A stretch of 48,954 nucleotides of DNA from Opitutaceae bacterium (GTDB taxonomy: Bacteria > Verrucomicrobiota > Verrucomicrobiia > Opitutales > Opitutaceae), in assembly GCA_028284235.1 (NCBI GenBank), contig JANQSC010000055.1, positions 1-48,954 on the forward strand, written 5' to 3'. This document shows, piece after piece, positions 8,133 through 16,721 of this stretch. A program made the translations under genes and the position numbers. The notes beneath the pieces are model-generated. The model saw nothing but the letters and a program-made list of their open reading frames with translations, was not told where the DNA came from and made no database searches. Within the stretch, counting starts at the first letter, position 1; each line of letters begins with the position of its first letter.

Positions 8133-9509
8133 CTACACGTTGCCCAGGCGGCCGGTGGAGTCGCCGAATCGCGGCAGGTCTTGCACGCCCATGCGGTCGG
8201 CCATGCTGAGAAAGAGGTTGGTGGCGGGGAGGGAACCGTGCTGAATGTAGCGGCCGGTGTCGAGCGTTCCGCCGCCGTGGCCTGCCAGGACGAGCGGGAG
8301 GTTGTCGTGGGTGTGGCGATTGCCATCGGCATTGCCGCTTCCGTAGAGAATCATGGAATTGTGGAGCATGGACTTGCCGTCGATGTCTTCGATCGCGTCC
8401 ATGCGGGAAAGGAAGGAAGCGAATTTCTGGACGTACCAGTGGTCGATGCGGGCGACTTTGGCGATGCGGTCCGCCTTGTTTTGGTGGTGGGTCAGCTCGT
8501 GGTGACCCTCGGGGATGCCGATTTCGTCGTGCGAGCGATTGTCCCCGTCGTGGGCGAGCAGGAGCGTCGAGATGCGGGTGGAGTCGGTCTGGAACGCGAG
8601 AATCATCATGTCGAACATGATGTCGATATGCTCGCCGTGGGTGAAGGGGATGCCTTCGGGGGTGGCGAGGTCGGGATCGGCCGTGGCCCCGAATTGTTCC
8701 ATTTTCTCGATACGCGATTCGACTTCGCGGATGCCGGTCAAGTACTGGTCGAGCTTTTCCCGGTCGCGGTGGTCGAGCGACTTCTGCAGTCGCCCCGCGT
8801 CGGAAACGACGAAGTCGAGAATGGAGCGCCGGTTTACCATGCGGCGCTGGGCGTTGGCCGAGCGTTCGCCGTGCTCGCCTTCGCCGAAGAGGCGCTCGAA
8901 AACCTTGCGCGGATTCGACTCGGGGGTCATTGGATTGGTGGGCGTTTTCCAGGCGAGATTGTACTGGTAGGCGCAGGAGTAGCCGGTGTCGCACGCGCCG
9001 GACCGGCGGGCGGGATCGCAGCTCAACTCGAGCGACGGGAATCGAGTGGCGCCGCCGACTTCATTGGCGATGGCCTGGTCGATGGAAACGCCGGCTCGAA
9101 TATCGGTGGAGCTCTTTTTGATGCGGACGCCGGTGAGAAAGACGCTGTTGCCGCGGGCGTGGTCGCCCCCGCCGTCTTTTCCGGCGTTGGCGTTGAGCTG
9201 GTCCAGACCGCTGAAAACCTGGAGCGACTCGCGGAGCGGCTGCAGGGGAGCGAGGGTTTCCTTGAAGGCGAAGTCGCGCCCGCCGCCTTCGGGCCACCAA
9301 TTGGCGGGAATGGCTCCGTTGGGAAAATAGACGAAGGCGGTTCGCAGCGGGGCGCCGGTTCGCGTGGTGGCGACTTGCCGGAGGGGCTGCGTGGCGGCGA
9401 GCAATCCGCCGGGAACCATCGATTGCAGGGCGGGGATTGCGAGGCCAGCGCCGACGCCTTTGAGAAAAGCGCGACGGTGGGTGGGACGGTTGAATTGGGA
9501 ACGTTTCAT
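8133..9509 (-). CDS. DUF1552 protein, Tat-exported (copy 1)
   Basis: A 458-residue member of the DUF1552 (HxxSHH) family, known mainly from Planctomycetes and Verrucomicrobia. It begins with a twin-arginine signal (THRRAFLKGVGAG, then ALQSMVPGG), so it is exported folded. The family signature is intact: H337-E-L-T-H341-H342, preceded by DEIGIPEGH. Other matching stretches are YFPNGAIPANWWP near residue 60, DHARGNSVFLTG and the C-terminal LPLVLAGHGGGTLDTGR. No biochemical activity is established for the family. It lies 31 bp downstream of the DUF1592 cytochrome-like gene in the same orientation, the usual pairing, and is followed by a terminator at 8031-8055. A diverged paralogue is at 12385. 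Confidence 0.92.
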   Translation of the reverse strand: MKRSQFNRPTHRRAFLKGVGAGLAIPALQSMVPGGLLAATQPLRQVATTRTGAPLRTAFVYFPNGAIPANWWPEGGGRDFAFKETLAPLQPLRESLQVFSGLDQLNANAGKDGGGDHARGNSVFLTGVRIKKSSTDIRAGVSIDQAIANEVGGATRFPSLELSCDPARRSGACDTGYSCAYQYNLAWKTPTNPMTPESNPRKVFERLFGEGEHGERSANAQRRMVNRRSILDFVVSDAGRLQKSLDHRDREKLDQYLTGIREVESRIEKMEQFGATADPDLATPEGIPFTHGEHIDIMFDMMILAFQTDSTRISTLLLAHDGDNRSHDEIGIPEGHHELTHHQNKADRIAKVARIDHWYVQKFASFLSRMDAIEDIDGKSMLHNSMILYGSGNADGNRHTHDNLPLVLAGHGGGTLDTGRYIQHGSLPATNLFLSMADRMGVQDLPRFGDSTGRLGNV

Positions 9510-9540
9510 GGGGCGTTCAAGCGTTTCGTCTATTAATCGT

Positions 9541-12033
9541 CTAATTTCTACGTTTTTGAAAGGGGGCTGATTTCACCAGGGCGTGGATCAGTGCCGCGGG
9601 GCGGCCTTCATTTTGAGCGAGCGTTTCCGCGAGGGCGTCGATGGTCGTGGTGTCGTAGTACTCGACGCCCCGACCGAGGGCGTAGGTGAGCAGTTTCTCG
9701 CTGAAGCAGTAATAGAAGTCGTTTATGCGCTCATTTGCAAGAATACGCTTCATTTCCTGGATGTTCGAGAATTGTTCACCGGTGACAAGGACGCCAGTGG
9801 GGTCGACTGGCTGGTTGAGTTCGGACTCGCGCCACATTCCCATGGCGTTGAAATTCTCGAGGGCGAGGCCGAGCGGGTCCATGCGGTTGTGGCAGGAGGC
9901 GCACAGGGTGTCCTCGCGGTGGAGGGCCAGGTTTTCGCGCAGGGTCAGGTTTTTCAGCTCTTCGGGGCTGGCGGCGTCTTCGAGTGAAGGAATATTGGGA
10001 GGCGGGGAGGCCGGAGGCGTGCCAAGGATGTTCTCGAGGATGAAAACGCCACGTTTCACGGGGGAAGTGCGGGTGGGGTTCGACGTGAAGGCGAGGAGAG
10101 TGCCTTGGGTGAGCACGCCGCCGCGGGGGCTGTCGGGCGGGAGGGCGACTTTTCTGATTTTCGGGCCGGTGATGCCTTCGATCCCGTAGTGCTTGGCGAG
10201 ATCGCGGTTGAGGAAGGCGTAGTCGCTGTCGAGGAGTTCGGCGAGGCTGCGGTTTTCCCGGATCACGTACTCGAAGTACTTTTCGGTCTCCTGGCGCATG
10301 GCGCGTTTGAGGGAGGTCCGCAGCTCGGGTCGATCTCGGTCGTAGAGTTCGACCATGATCTTGCGCGTGCGGGTGTAGGTTTCCTGCTGTTCGGGGGTGC
10401 GTCGGGCGGCGGGAATTTGGCGGACTTCCGAGTACTCCTTACGCGCGGCCAAGGCCTCCTGGTCGGCGTTGTCGCGCAGCCAGACGTCGACCGAGCTGAT
10501 GTTGACGGACTCGATGTCGCGGGCGTGGAGCCACTGGCCGGAAAAGTTGTCGATGAACTGGCTGGATCGCTCGTCGCGGAACATGCGGTCGACTTGGGCG
10601 TCGAGGTTTTCGCGGAGCGTTCCGGCGCGGGCCAAGGCCAGGAGTTCCTCGTCGGGCATGGAGGACCAGAGAAAGTAGGAAAGGCGGGAGGCGAGGGCGT
10701 ATTCGTCGATGAGCGGAAAGGTTTCGCCGTTCGCGAGCGGAAGCGCGCCTTCTTGGCGGAAGAGGAATCGCGGGGATGCGAGGGTCGCGACCATTGCCTG
10801 GGAAACTCCCATTTCGTAAGTGTAGCCTTCTTGGGCGGAAACGGCGGCGGCGATTTCGGCGAGTTGCCCGACGGTTTCGTCGTCGACCGGGCGACGGAAG
10901 GCGCGGGTGGCGAAGTCTTTCAGGAGGGAGCGGGTGTAGGCTTGTCGGGCGGGGCCGGCCGCGGGGATTTCGCCGGGAAAAAATCGAGCGTAATTCTCGG
11001 GCTGTATCCAATGTTCGGATTCGTAGGGACCGCGGATCGCGAGTTCCTCGATGCGCATTTTCAGTCGTTTGACTTTCTCCAGGCCCGACGTGAGGGGTTC
11101 GACTTCGAATTCGATGGAACGCTCGCCTTCGCCCCATTCGTAGTCGAAGGTGTACTCGAAGGTCTTTCCGGTGATGAATTCGAATTCCTCGTCGATGCGT
11201 GTCTCGCCGTCGATCTTCATGCGCAGCCGGCAGCGATTGTAGTCGAATCCACGAAAACTGGAAAAACTGACCGGCTTGAGTCGGACGGCGACTTGGTAGG
11301 TTCCGGGCGTGGCGATCGTGTGGGTGGCGGATCGGGAGGACGCTTCGTAGAAGGAGAGCTGGAGATCGTCGTTGGAGCGGTCGTCCTCGATGGGAGTCGG
11401 CGAAAACCGGTCCACGAGTTCCTCGTCGCGAAGAACCATTTCCGGAAGCACGCTTGGCTGGGTCGGTACCGCCATTTCGACGATCTGCGCGGCGGCGTCG
11501 AGGTACTTTTCCAGCATCATCGGCGACAGTGTGAGAATGTCGCCGATGTTGTCGAAGCCCTCGCCGGAGTCGTCGGCGGGAAAGGCGTCGGCCGCTTTGA
11601 ATTCGACTCCCATGAGCTCGCGAATGGTGTTCTGGTACTCGACTCGGTTGAGTCGTTGGAGGGTGAGGTGTCCGGGATCGGGGTTTTGCGGGTCGATCCC
11701 GAAGGGGCCGGTTTTGATCCAAGCCAGAAGCTGGGCTCGCTCCTCCTCGTTGGGCTGGAATTCCTCGCGGGGCGGCATGATATGGGCCCGGGCGTTCTTG
11801 AGCACGCGCAGCCACAGTTCGTGGTCGCCTATGGTCTCGGCGGTGAATTCGTCGAGGGTGACGCCGCCCTTGCCCGTTCCGAAGCCGTGGCAGTCGTAGC
11901 AGTAGCTGTCGAGAATGGGGTCGATGTCGCGTTTGAACGACTCGAAAACGGTGGTGTTCGCCGCGCTTGCTGCGAGGGGCGCCGCGGCGAGCCATCCGCT
12001 TGAAATAATCAGCCTGACTGAGGGGAAACGCAT
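9541..12033 (-). CDS. DUF1592-type cytochrome-like protein (copy 1)
   Basis: An 830-residue secreted protein with the DUF1587, DUF1595, DUF1592, DUF1588 and DUF1585 modules typical of planctomycete/verrucomicrobial cytochrome-like proteins. The signal peptide covers about residues 1-25 (WLAAAPLAASAA). Two c-type haem motifs are visible: C45-Y-D-C48-H49 near the N-terminus and C711-A-S-C714-H715 in the DUF1588/1585 part. A beta-rich segment (about 220-320) separates DUF1587 from the DUF1595/1592 part (NYARFFPGEI onward). DUF1588 contains RGGVLTQGTLL and TSPVKRGVFILENILG. The role is presumed redox or electron transfer in the periplasm; none is proven. It is first in a two-gene minus-strand operon with DUF1552, and diverges from the paralogous pair beginning at 12385. 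Confidence 0.92.
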   Translation of the reverse strand: MRFPSVRLIISSGWLAAAPLAASAANTTVFESFKRDIDPILDSYCYDCHGFGTGKGGVTLDEFTAETIGDHELWLRVLKNARAHIMPPREEFQPNEEERAQLLAWIKTGPFGIDPQNPDPGHLTLQRLNRVEYQNTIRELMGVEFKAADAFPADDSGEGFDNIGDILTLSPMMLEKYLDAAAQIVEMAVPTQPSVLPEMVLRDEELVDRFSPTPIEDDRSNDDLQLSFYEASSRSATHTIATPGTYQVAVRLKPVSFSSFRGFDYNRCRLRMKIDGETRIDEEFEFITGKTFEYTFDYEWGEGERSIEFEVEPLTSGLEKVKRLKMRIEELAIRGPYESEHWIQPENYARFFPGEIPAAGPARQAYTRSLLKDFATRAFRRPVDDETVGQLAEIAAAVSAQEGYTYEMGVSQAMVATLASPRFLFRQEGALPLANGETFPLIDEYALASRLSYFLWSSMPDEELLALARAGTLRENLDAQVDRMFRDERSSQFIDNFSGQWLHARDIESVNISSVDVWLRDNADQEALAARKEYSEVRQIPAARRTPEQQETYTRTRKIMVELYDRDRPELRTSLKRAMRQETEKYFEYVIRENRSLAELLDSDYAFLNRDLAKHYGIEGITGPKIRKVALPPDSPRGGVLTQGTLLAFTSNPTRTSPVKRGVFILENILGTPPASPPPNIPSLEDAASPEELKNLTLRENLALHREDTLCASCHNRMDPLGLALENFNAMGMWRESELNQPVDPTGVLVTGEQFSNIQEMKRILANERINDFYYCFSEKLLTYALGRGVEYYDTTTIDALAETLAQNEGRPAALIHALVKSAPFQKRRN

Positions 12034-12384
12034 TTGGAGTAGGGTATATCCAGTGGTTACTAAAAATTAGACGATTATGGACGCTGTTTTCGAGCGAGAA
12101 TTATTGAGTGGAGCAAACCGGTCGTTTCCTAGACTGGTTTGCGGACCGCGGAGTCCAAGAAGTCCCTATTTGCGAGCGAGTTGGCACTACGTTCGAATAG
12201 GGGAGAGTTTGCGATCCTTCCCAGTAGTCTTTCAAATGAGTGGATGTGAGACGGATTCGCTCGCGGTCCAAGGAACGCCAAACAAGTGTAACTTAGAACG
12301 AGCAAGAAAATGTAACCCCCATTCGCGTGTTTGGAGTAATACCGCGAACCCTCGCCCCGCGAGAACCCGAATTGATTTACCCCT
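12034..12384. promoter_or_regulatory. 351-bp divergent control region between the two DUF1592/DUF1552 pairs
   Basis: No supported gene; a frame from 12077 to 12388 has no recognisable protein character. The region must hold promoters for both the minus operon (12033) and the plus gene train (12385). It contains a strong hairpin: GCAAACCGGTC (12113-12123) and GACTGGTTTGC (12132-12142), 11 pairs with one G-T wobble and an 8-nt loop. A 14-mer at 12064-12077 (AAATTAGACGATTA) recurs inverted at 9534-9547 over the DUF1592 stop codon. I could not assign -35/-10 boxes with confidence. The plus gene is preceded by TTTACCCCT and not by a Shine-Dalgarno sequence. Confidence 0.55.
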
Positions 12385-13638
12385 ATGAAGATGGATAGAC
12401 GCTCATTTTTGAAAGGAATCGGAGGCGTCCTGGCCCTCCCGATGCTCGAGTCGCTGGCAGTCGCTGGCCAATCGTCCCCGACACGCTTTCTGGTGGTCGG
12501 AAACCCGCTCGGCATGCACCCGGAGCATTTTTTTCCGACGGAATTCGGCAAGCAGTTCGCAATGCCCGAGACGCTTCGCTCCCTGGAATGGCTGCGGGAC
12601 CGGATGACCATCCTCTCACACACCGACCATGGAATGGTCAGCGGGCATGGCCGGGAGATTTCATTTCTCAACGGCATTCTCCCCCAAAACAGCCAGGCCT
12701 ATCCGGAAAAGAACATCTCCATCGACCAGCTGATCGCCCGCCGCTCGGGTTCCAGCGTTCGCTTTCCGTCGATTCACGCTGCCCTCGAACGTGGCATTCG
12801 CATGAGTTGGAATTCGAACGGGGTCGAACTCAAGCCCTACACCGACCCCCAAAAACTCTTCGACAAGCTTTTCCTCAACCTTTCGGCAGCCGAGCGGAAA
12901 ACGCGTCGCGAACTGATCGAGCGCAACGGGAGCATTCTCGACGCGGTGGGCGACCAGCTTTCGAGCTTGAAGCGGAATGGAAGCGCTACCGACCGCGTTC
13001 GTCTGGACCAATATGAAACCTCGGTCCGTGAACTGGAGGGGAGCTTTGCGGATCGTCGCAACTGGATCGACAAGGACAAGCCGACCTACGATATCTCAGA
13101 GCACTTTGCCGACTACGAAGTGACGGTAGAAAATCGATACAACGCGATTTTCGACATGATCGGCTACGCCTTTCAGACCGACCTGACGCGGGTGGCGACG
13201 GTGGCCTTCCCGAACGAGTTGAGCTATACGGACGTCGACGGCGTGACGCGCGGCTACCATGCCTGCACGCACAACGGAAAAAAGGCGGAAGTGATCGCTG
13301 AGCTCGTCGCTATCGAATCGTTTCAAATTGCCCAGCTGTCGCGCTGCTTGCAGAAACTCGACGCCATACAGGAGCCCAATTCCGACGGGTCGATGCTCGA
13401 CCATACGGTCGTGCTGTTCGGCAGCGGGATGGGCTACGGCGGCACCCACTCCAACCGCAATCTTCCCATTCTCGTGGCTGGCGGCGGATTCAAGCATAAG
13501 GGGCATGTGGATACGCGAGGAAGCAACGGTCAGAATATGCCGCTCTGCAATCTATACGTTACCTTGCAACAACGCTTCGGCATTGAGAAAGACAGTTTCA
13601 ACACCAGCACGGGGGCGTTCGACTTACGTCATGGGTAA
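12385..13638 (+). CDS. DUF1552 protein, Tat-exported (copy 2, altered motif)
   Basis: A 417-residue DUF1552 family protein with a clear twin-arginine signal (MDRRSFLKGIGGVLALPML). The body follows copy 1: HGREISFLNG corresponds to the DHARGNSVFLTG stretch, DLTRVATVAFPNE precedes the signature, and GYGGTHSNRNLPILVAGGG is the C-terminal motif. The family signature is changed: H292-A-C-T-H296-N297 in place of HxxSHH/HxxTHH, so the last histidine is lost. It is also about 40 residues shorter. It is the first gene of a tightly spaced plus-strand series: its stop overlaps the start of the DUF1592 gene by 8 bp. ATG at 12385 or 12391 are both possible starts; both keep the Tat motif. Confidence 0.9.
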   Translation: MKMDRRSFLKGIGGVLALPMLESLAVAGQSSPTRFLVVGNPLGMHPEHFFPTEFGKQFAMPETLRSLEWLRDRMTILSHTDHGMVSGHGREISFLNGILPQNSQAYPEKNISIDQLIARRSGSSVRFPSIHAALERGIRMSWNSNGVELKPYTDPQKLFDKLFLNLSAAERKTRRELIERNGSILDAVGDQLSSLKRNGSATDRVRLDQYETSVRELEGSFADRRNWIDKDKPTYDISEHFADYEVTVENRYNAIFDMIGYAFQTDLTRVATVAFPNELSYTDVDGVTRGYHACTHNGKKAEVIAELVAIESFQIAQLSRCLQKLDAIQEPNSDGSMLDHTVVLFGSGMGYGGTHSNRNLPILVAGGGFKHKGHVDTRGSNGQNMPLCNLYVTLQQRFGIEKDSFNTSTGAFDLRHG

Positions 13639-16165
13639 GCGCGGATTGGATACGCTGAAAACGGGGTTCGCGTCTGCTTTTTTTGTTTTCGGATTTTCGC
13701 CGGCGATGCTGGCAAGCCCGGAACTGATGGAGGCGCACTGCGCGAAGTGCCACAACGACGAAGACCTCAAGGGCGACTTCAGCCTGAGCGATTTGGGCGC
13801 TCGGCCGAGCGCGGACAACGTGTTCTTCTGGGAGGACAGCCTGGAATTCGTGTCGCTGGAGGATATGCCGCCGCCGGAAAAGAGCAAGCTAACGGATGCG
13901 GAGCGGGCCGAACTCGTCGACTATCTGACGCAGCACGTTCGCGGGTATCATGAATCTGGAGTCGCTCCCAAGCGATCGACGCCGCGCCGACTGAACAACC
14001 GCGAGCTGGCCAATAGCGTACGCGACGTCTTGCTAATCGAGGATATCGGCACGCACCAGCCGATGGCGAACTTGCTGGGCGACACGCTCGAGGATGGATT
14101 CGACACGAACGGGGACGCGCTCGGGTTGAGCCAGTTCCATGTCGAGCAGTATATCGAGTCCGTGCGAAAGATCGTCGATGCCACCATTTTTTCCGGAGAA
14201 CGCCCGAAGACACGGCGCATAAAAGTGGACTCCGATAATTTGCGCATGACCAGTCTTTCCCAGCGGCAACGCCAAGAGCGAGATAATCGAACCGATGAGA
14301 GTATCGATATTTTGGATATTCGACTGAAAGCCTATTTCACGAATTTCGAGACGGCGCCTCACACCGGTCGTTATCGAATAAAAATTCGGGCCATGGGCAA
14401 GGACCGGGGCATTTACGATCAGGAGGCGACGGGGATCTACGACGGCGACCCGATCTCGTTGCGCGTGCACATGGGCGATCGGACGCGCGATTTCGAATTG
14501 CCGGACGAGGAAATTATGGAAATCGAGTTGGACGAGTGGATCGCTGCCGGAACGCGTGTCCAGATGTCCTACCCGACAGATGGGCTCCGCCTTAACGGCA
14601 ACGGCAATTTCAAGTTCCAGTACCGGATTGCCCACGACTACATCAAAGAAAATAATCAGGAGCTCTATCAACGAGTCGTTCGCGAGGAAGTTCCCAAGGC
14701 GAAATATCGCAGCACCGCTCCGAGCCACTGGGTTCACTGGACCGAATACTGGCAAGGTCCCCGCCCGCGTTTGTTCAACGCCGAGATCGAAGGGCCGATT
14801 TTCGAGAGCTGGCCGCCTCGCCGCCAGATCGCTTTGATTGGCGAGAATCCGAAAGCGGAGAACGCTGAAGCGATCCTGGCGCCGATTGCCGAGCGCGCCT
14901 GGCGTCGCCCATTGAAGGAAAGCGAGCTGAATTCAGTCGTCGCCCTCGTTCAATCGAGATCTGAGGCGCTGGGCGATATCGAAGCTTTGAAGGAGGGGAT
15001 CGTGGCGATTCTCGTCTCGCCGTCGTTTTTGCTGATCAATCCGGAGGAGGGGGAACCTGCGGATCGATTCGCTACGAAGCTCAGCTATTTCCTCAAAAGC
15101 ACCCTTCCAGACACGGAGCTTCTGGAGGCGGCCCGTTGCGGCGACTTGGACAATTTCGACTTGGTCCGGGCGGAAATCAAGCGCCAGCTGGCGAACGGCG
15201 AGATCGAGCCGTTTTTGAAGGAGTTCCCGCATGCCTGGCTGCAGCTCGACCGGATCAACTTCATGTCTCCGGACCCGGAGCACTTCCCGTTGTACGACAA
15301 GAAACGGCTGAACGAAGACATGGTGGCGGAGGCGCTTCGATTCTTCGACCACGCGGTCGAAAACAACATTCCGCTATCCGAGTTTTTGACGGCGGACTAC
15401 TCGTTCATCAACGCCGACCTGGCGAAAGTCTACAGTGTCAGAGACGTCGCTCAGGACTCGAAGCTCCGCAAGTACACCTTTACCGATGGCCGCCGCGGCG
15501 GCTTGCTGGGAATGGGAGCGTTTCTCACTTTGACCGCGGATAGTCTGGGAACTTCCCCGATTCATCGCGCGATTTACGTCATGGAGAATCTCCTCGGCAT
15601 TCATCCCAACCCGCCTCCAGGGGACGTCGCTATCGAGGAGCCGGACGTGAGGCAGGCCAAGACCGTAAAGGAAATCCTATCCGCCCATATGGAGGACGAG
15701 TCCTGCGCTTCCTGCCACAAGACGATCGACCCCTACGGGTACGCGTTCGAGAACTTCGATCCTGTCGGGGCTTGGCGGAACGCCTACACGATGCAAATCG
15801 AAAAGCGCCCGACGAGAGCTCGTTTGGCGGAGGTCGCCAAAGAGGACCAGCGTCTGGCCGCTCTGGGATTGCCCCCGCTCCCGCGCCCCTGGGAAAACAC
15901 GCCGATACCCGTGGACGCTTCCGCTCAGTTCCGCAACGGAACAAGCTACGGCGACATCGTCGAATACCGCGCCCACATGGCGTCGGACTCCAATCGCGAC
16001 CGTTTTGTCCGCTGCTTTATCAGCAAGCTACTGACCTACGCGAACGGGGAAGAACCCAAGAACTACTGGGAAGTCGAAAAGATTCTCGAACGGTCCGCAG
16101 AGAATGAATACAGGATTGTCGATACTCTGGCAGCGGTTGTGGACAGTCCGCTGTTTCGCGAGTAG
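13631..16165 (+). CDS. DUF1592-type cytochrome-like protein (copy 2)
   Basis: An 844-residue secreted cytochrome-like protein. The frame is open upstream, but the ATG at 13631, overlapping the DUF1552 stop by 8 bp, gives a signal peptide (GFASAFFVFGFSPAMLA) followed by the first haem motif C37-A-K-C40-H41. A second haem motif, C692-A-S-C695-H696 (then KTIDPYG), lies in the DUF1588/1585 part. DUF1587-like (RRLNNRELANSVRDVLL), DUF1592 (FATKLSYFLKSTLPD) and DUF1588 (GRRGGLLGMGAFLTLTAD, then TSPIHRAIYVMENLLG) segments are in the usual order. The middle beta-rich part differs from the copy at 9541, so the two are old paralogues. Translation is probably coupled to DUF1552. The ECF sigma gene follows by 12 bp. 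Redox role presumed. Confidence 0.92.
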   Translation: MGKRGLDTLKTGFASAFFVFGFSPAMLASPELMEAHCAKCHNDEDLKGDFSLSDLGARPSADNVFFWEDSLEFVSLEDMPPPEKSKLTDAERAELVDYLTQHVRGYHESGVAPKRSTPRRLNNRELANSVRDVLLIEDIGTHQPMANLLGDTLEDGFDTNGDALGLSQFHVEQYIESVRKIVDATIFSGERPKTRRIKVDSDNLRMTSLSQRQRQERDNRTDESIDILDIRLKAYFTNFETAPHTGRYRIKIRAMGKDRGIYDQEATGIYDGDPISLRVHMGDRTRDFELPDEEIMEIELDEWIAAGTRVQMSYPTDGLRLNGNGNFKFQYRIAHDYIKENNQELYQRVVREEVPKAKYRSTAPSHWVHWTEYWQGPRPRLFNAEIEGPIFESWPPRRQIALIGENPKAENAEAILAPIAERAWRRPLKESELNSVVALVQSRSEALGDIEALKEGIVAILVSPSFLLINPEEGEPADRFATKLSYFLKSTLPDTELLEAARCGDLDNFDLVRAEIKRQLANGEIEPFLKEFPHAWLQLDRINFMSPDPEHFPLYDKKRLNEDMVAEALRFFDHAVENNIPLSEFLTADYSFINADLAKVYSVRDVAQDSKLRKYTFTDGRRGGLLGMGAFLTLTADSLGTSPIHRAIYVMENLLGIHPNPPPGDVAIEEPDVRQAKTVKEILSAHMEDESCASCHKTIDPYGYAFENFDPVGAWRNAYTMQIEKRPTRARLAEVAKEDQRLAALGLPPLPRPWENTPIPVDASAQFRNGTSYGDIVEYRAHMASDSNRDRFVRCFISKLLTYANGEEPKNYWEVEKILERSAENEYRIVDTLAAVVDSPLFRE

Positions 16166-16177
16166 ATTGTAGCTGAA

Positions 16178-16714
16178 ATGTCCTCGGATCTGGAAAAGCC
16201 CGGCGTCCCTGAAGATCGTTTTATCACGGCCTTTACCGAGTCGCAGTCCGCGCTGCGCGGCTTCTGCGCGGCGTCGATCGGCAATCCGGAAGACAGTCGA
16301 GACGTGTTCCAGAAAACCTGCCTCGTCCTATGGAAAAAATCGGGAGACTGGGATCCGGACACTCCGTTCCTCAAGTGGGCCTTCGCGGTCGCCCGGTTCG
16401 AGGTGCTGGCCTATGTGCGCGATCGCAGCCGGGATCGGCTGGTTTTCGACGACGATGTCGTTATGGCCATGGCGGGAACGGCGGAGCGGCTGGCAACCGG
16501 GCAGTCGAAGCGAGTGGAAGCCTTGGAACACTGCCTGTCCAAGTTGAAGCCGGAGCAACGCGAGGCGTTGGCTGCCCATTATGTCAAGGGATTTAAACTA
16601 CAGGAAATCGCCCAGTCGCAAAGTCGAGGGCTCAGTGCCGTCAAGGTCATGATGATGCGCCTGCGGCAGTCGCTCGGGAAATGCATAGAATCAAAGCTAG
16701 CCACTCAATCATAG
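16178..16714 (+). CDS. ECF sigma factor, Rhodopirellula/Verrucomicrobium type
   Basis: A 178-residue extracytoplasmic-function sigma-70 factor that directs RNA polymerase to its target promoters. Region 2 covers about residues 15-85 (NPEDSRDVFQKTCLVLW, FLKWAFAVARFEVLAYVRD, the core-binding and -10 part). Region 4 covers about 115-170 (CLSKLKPEQREALAAHYV, then QEIAQSQSRGLSAVKVMMMRLR, the -35 helix-turn-helix). The wording VARFEVLAYVRDRSRDRLVF is typical of the subfamily first defined in Rhodopirellula and Verrucomicrobium. It lies inside the gene series, 12 bp after the DUF1592 gene and 7 bp before the FecR-LamG gene, its likely partner. It probably controls its own operon, but no target promoter could be identified. 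Confidence 0.95.
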   Translation: MSSDLEKPGVPEDRFITAFTESQSALRGFCAASIGNPEDSRDVFQKTCLVLWKKSGDWDPDTPFLKWAFAVARFEVLAYVRDRSRDRLVFDDDVVMAMAGTAERLATGQSKRVEALEHCLSKLKPEQREALAAHYVKGFKLQEIAQSQSRGLSAVKVMMMRLRQSLGKCIESKLATQS

Positions 16715-16721
16715 TAGAAAA

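Noticed and set aside
8118-9536. 472-codon plus-strand open frame
   Set aside because: It is antisense to the DUF1552 gene, with low-complexity Gly/Val/Glu translation and no recognisable motif.
10105-12003. 632-codon plus-strand open frame
   Set aside because: It lies wholly antisense to the DUF1592 cytochrome, which has signal peptide and haem motifs. Long antisense frames arise from the GC-rich codon pattern here. The frame at 10439-11995 (-) is rejected for the same reason.
12077-12388. Possible small gene in the divergent control region
   Set aside because: It has no family character, overlaps a strong hairpin, and runs into the DUF1552 start. A control region is the simpler reading.
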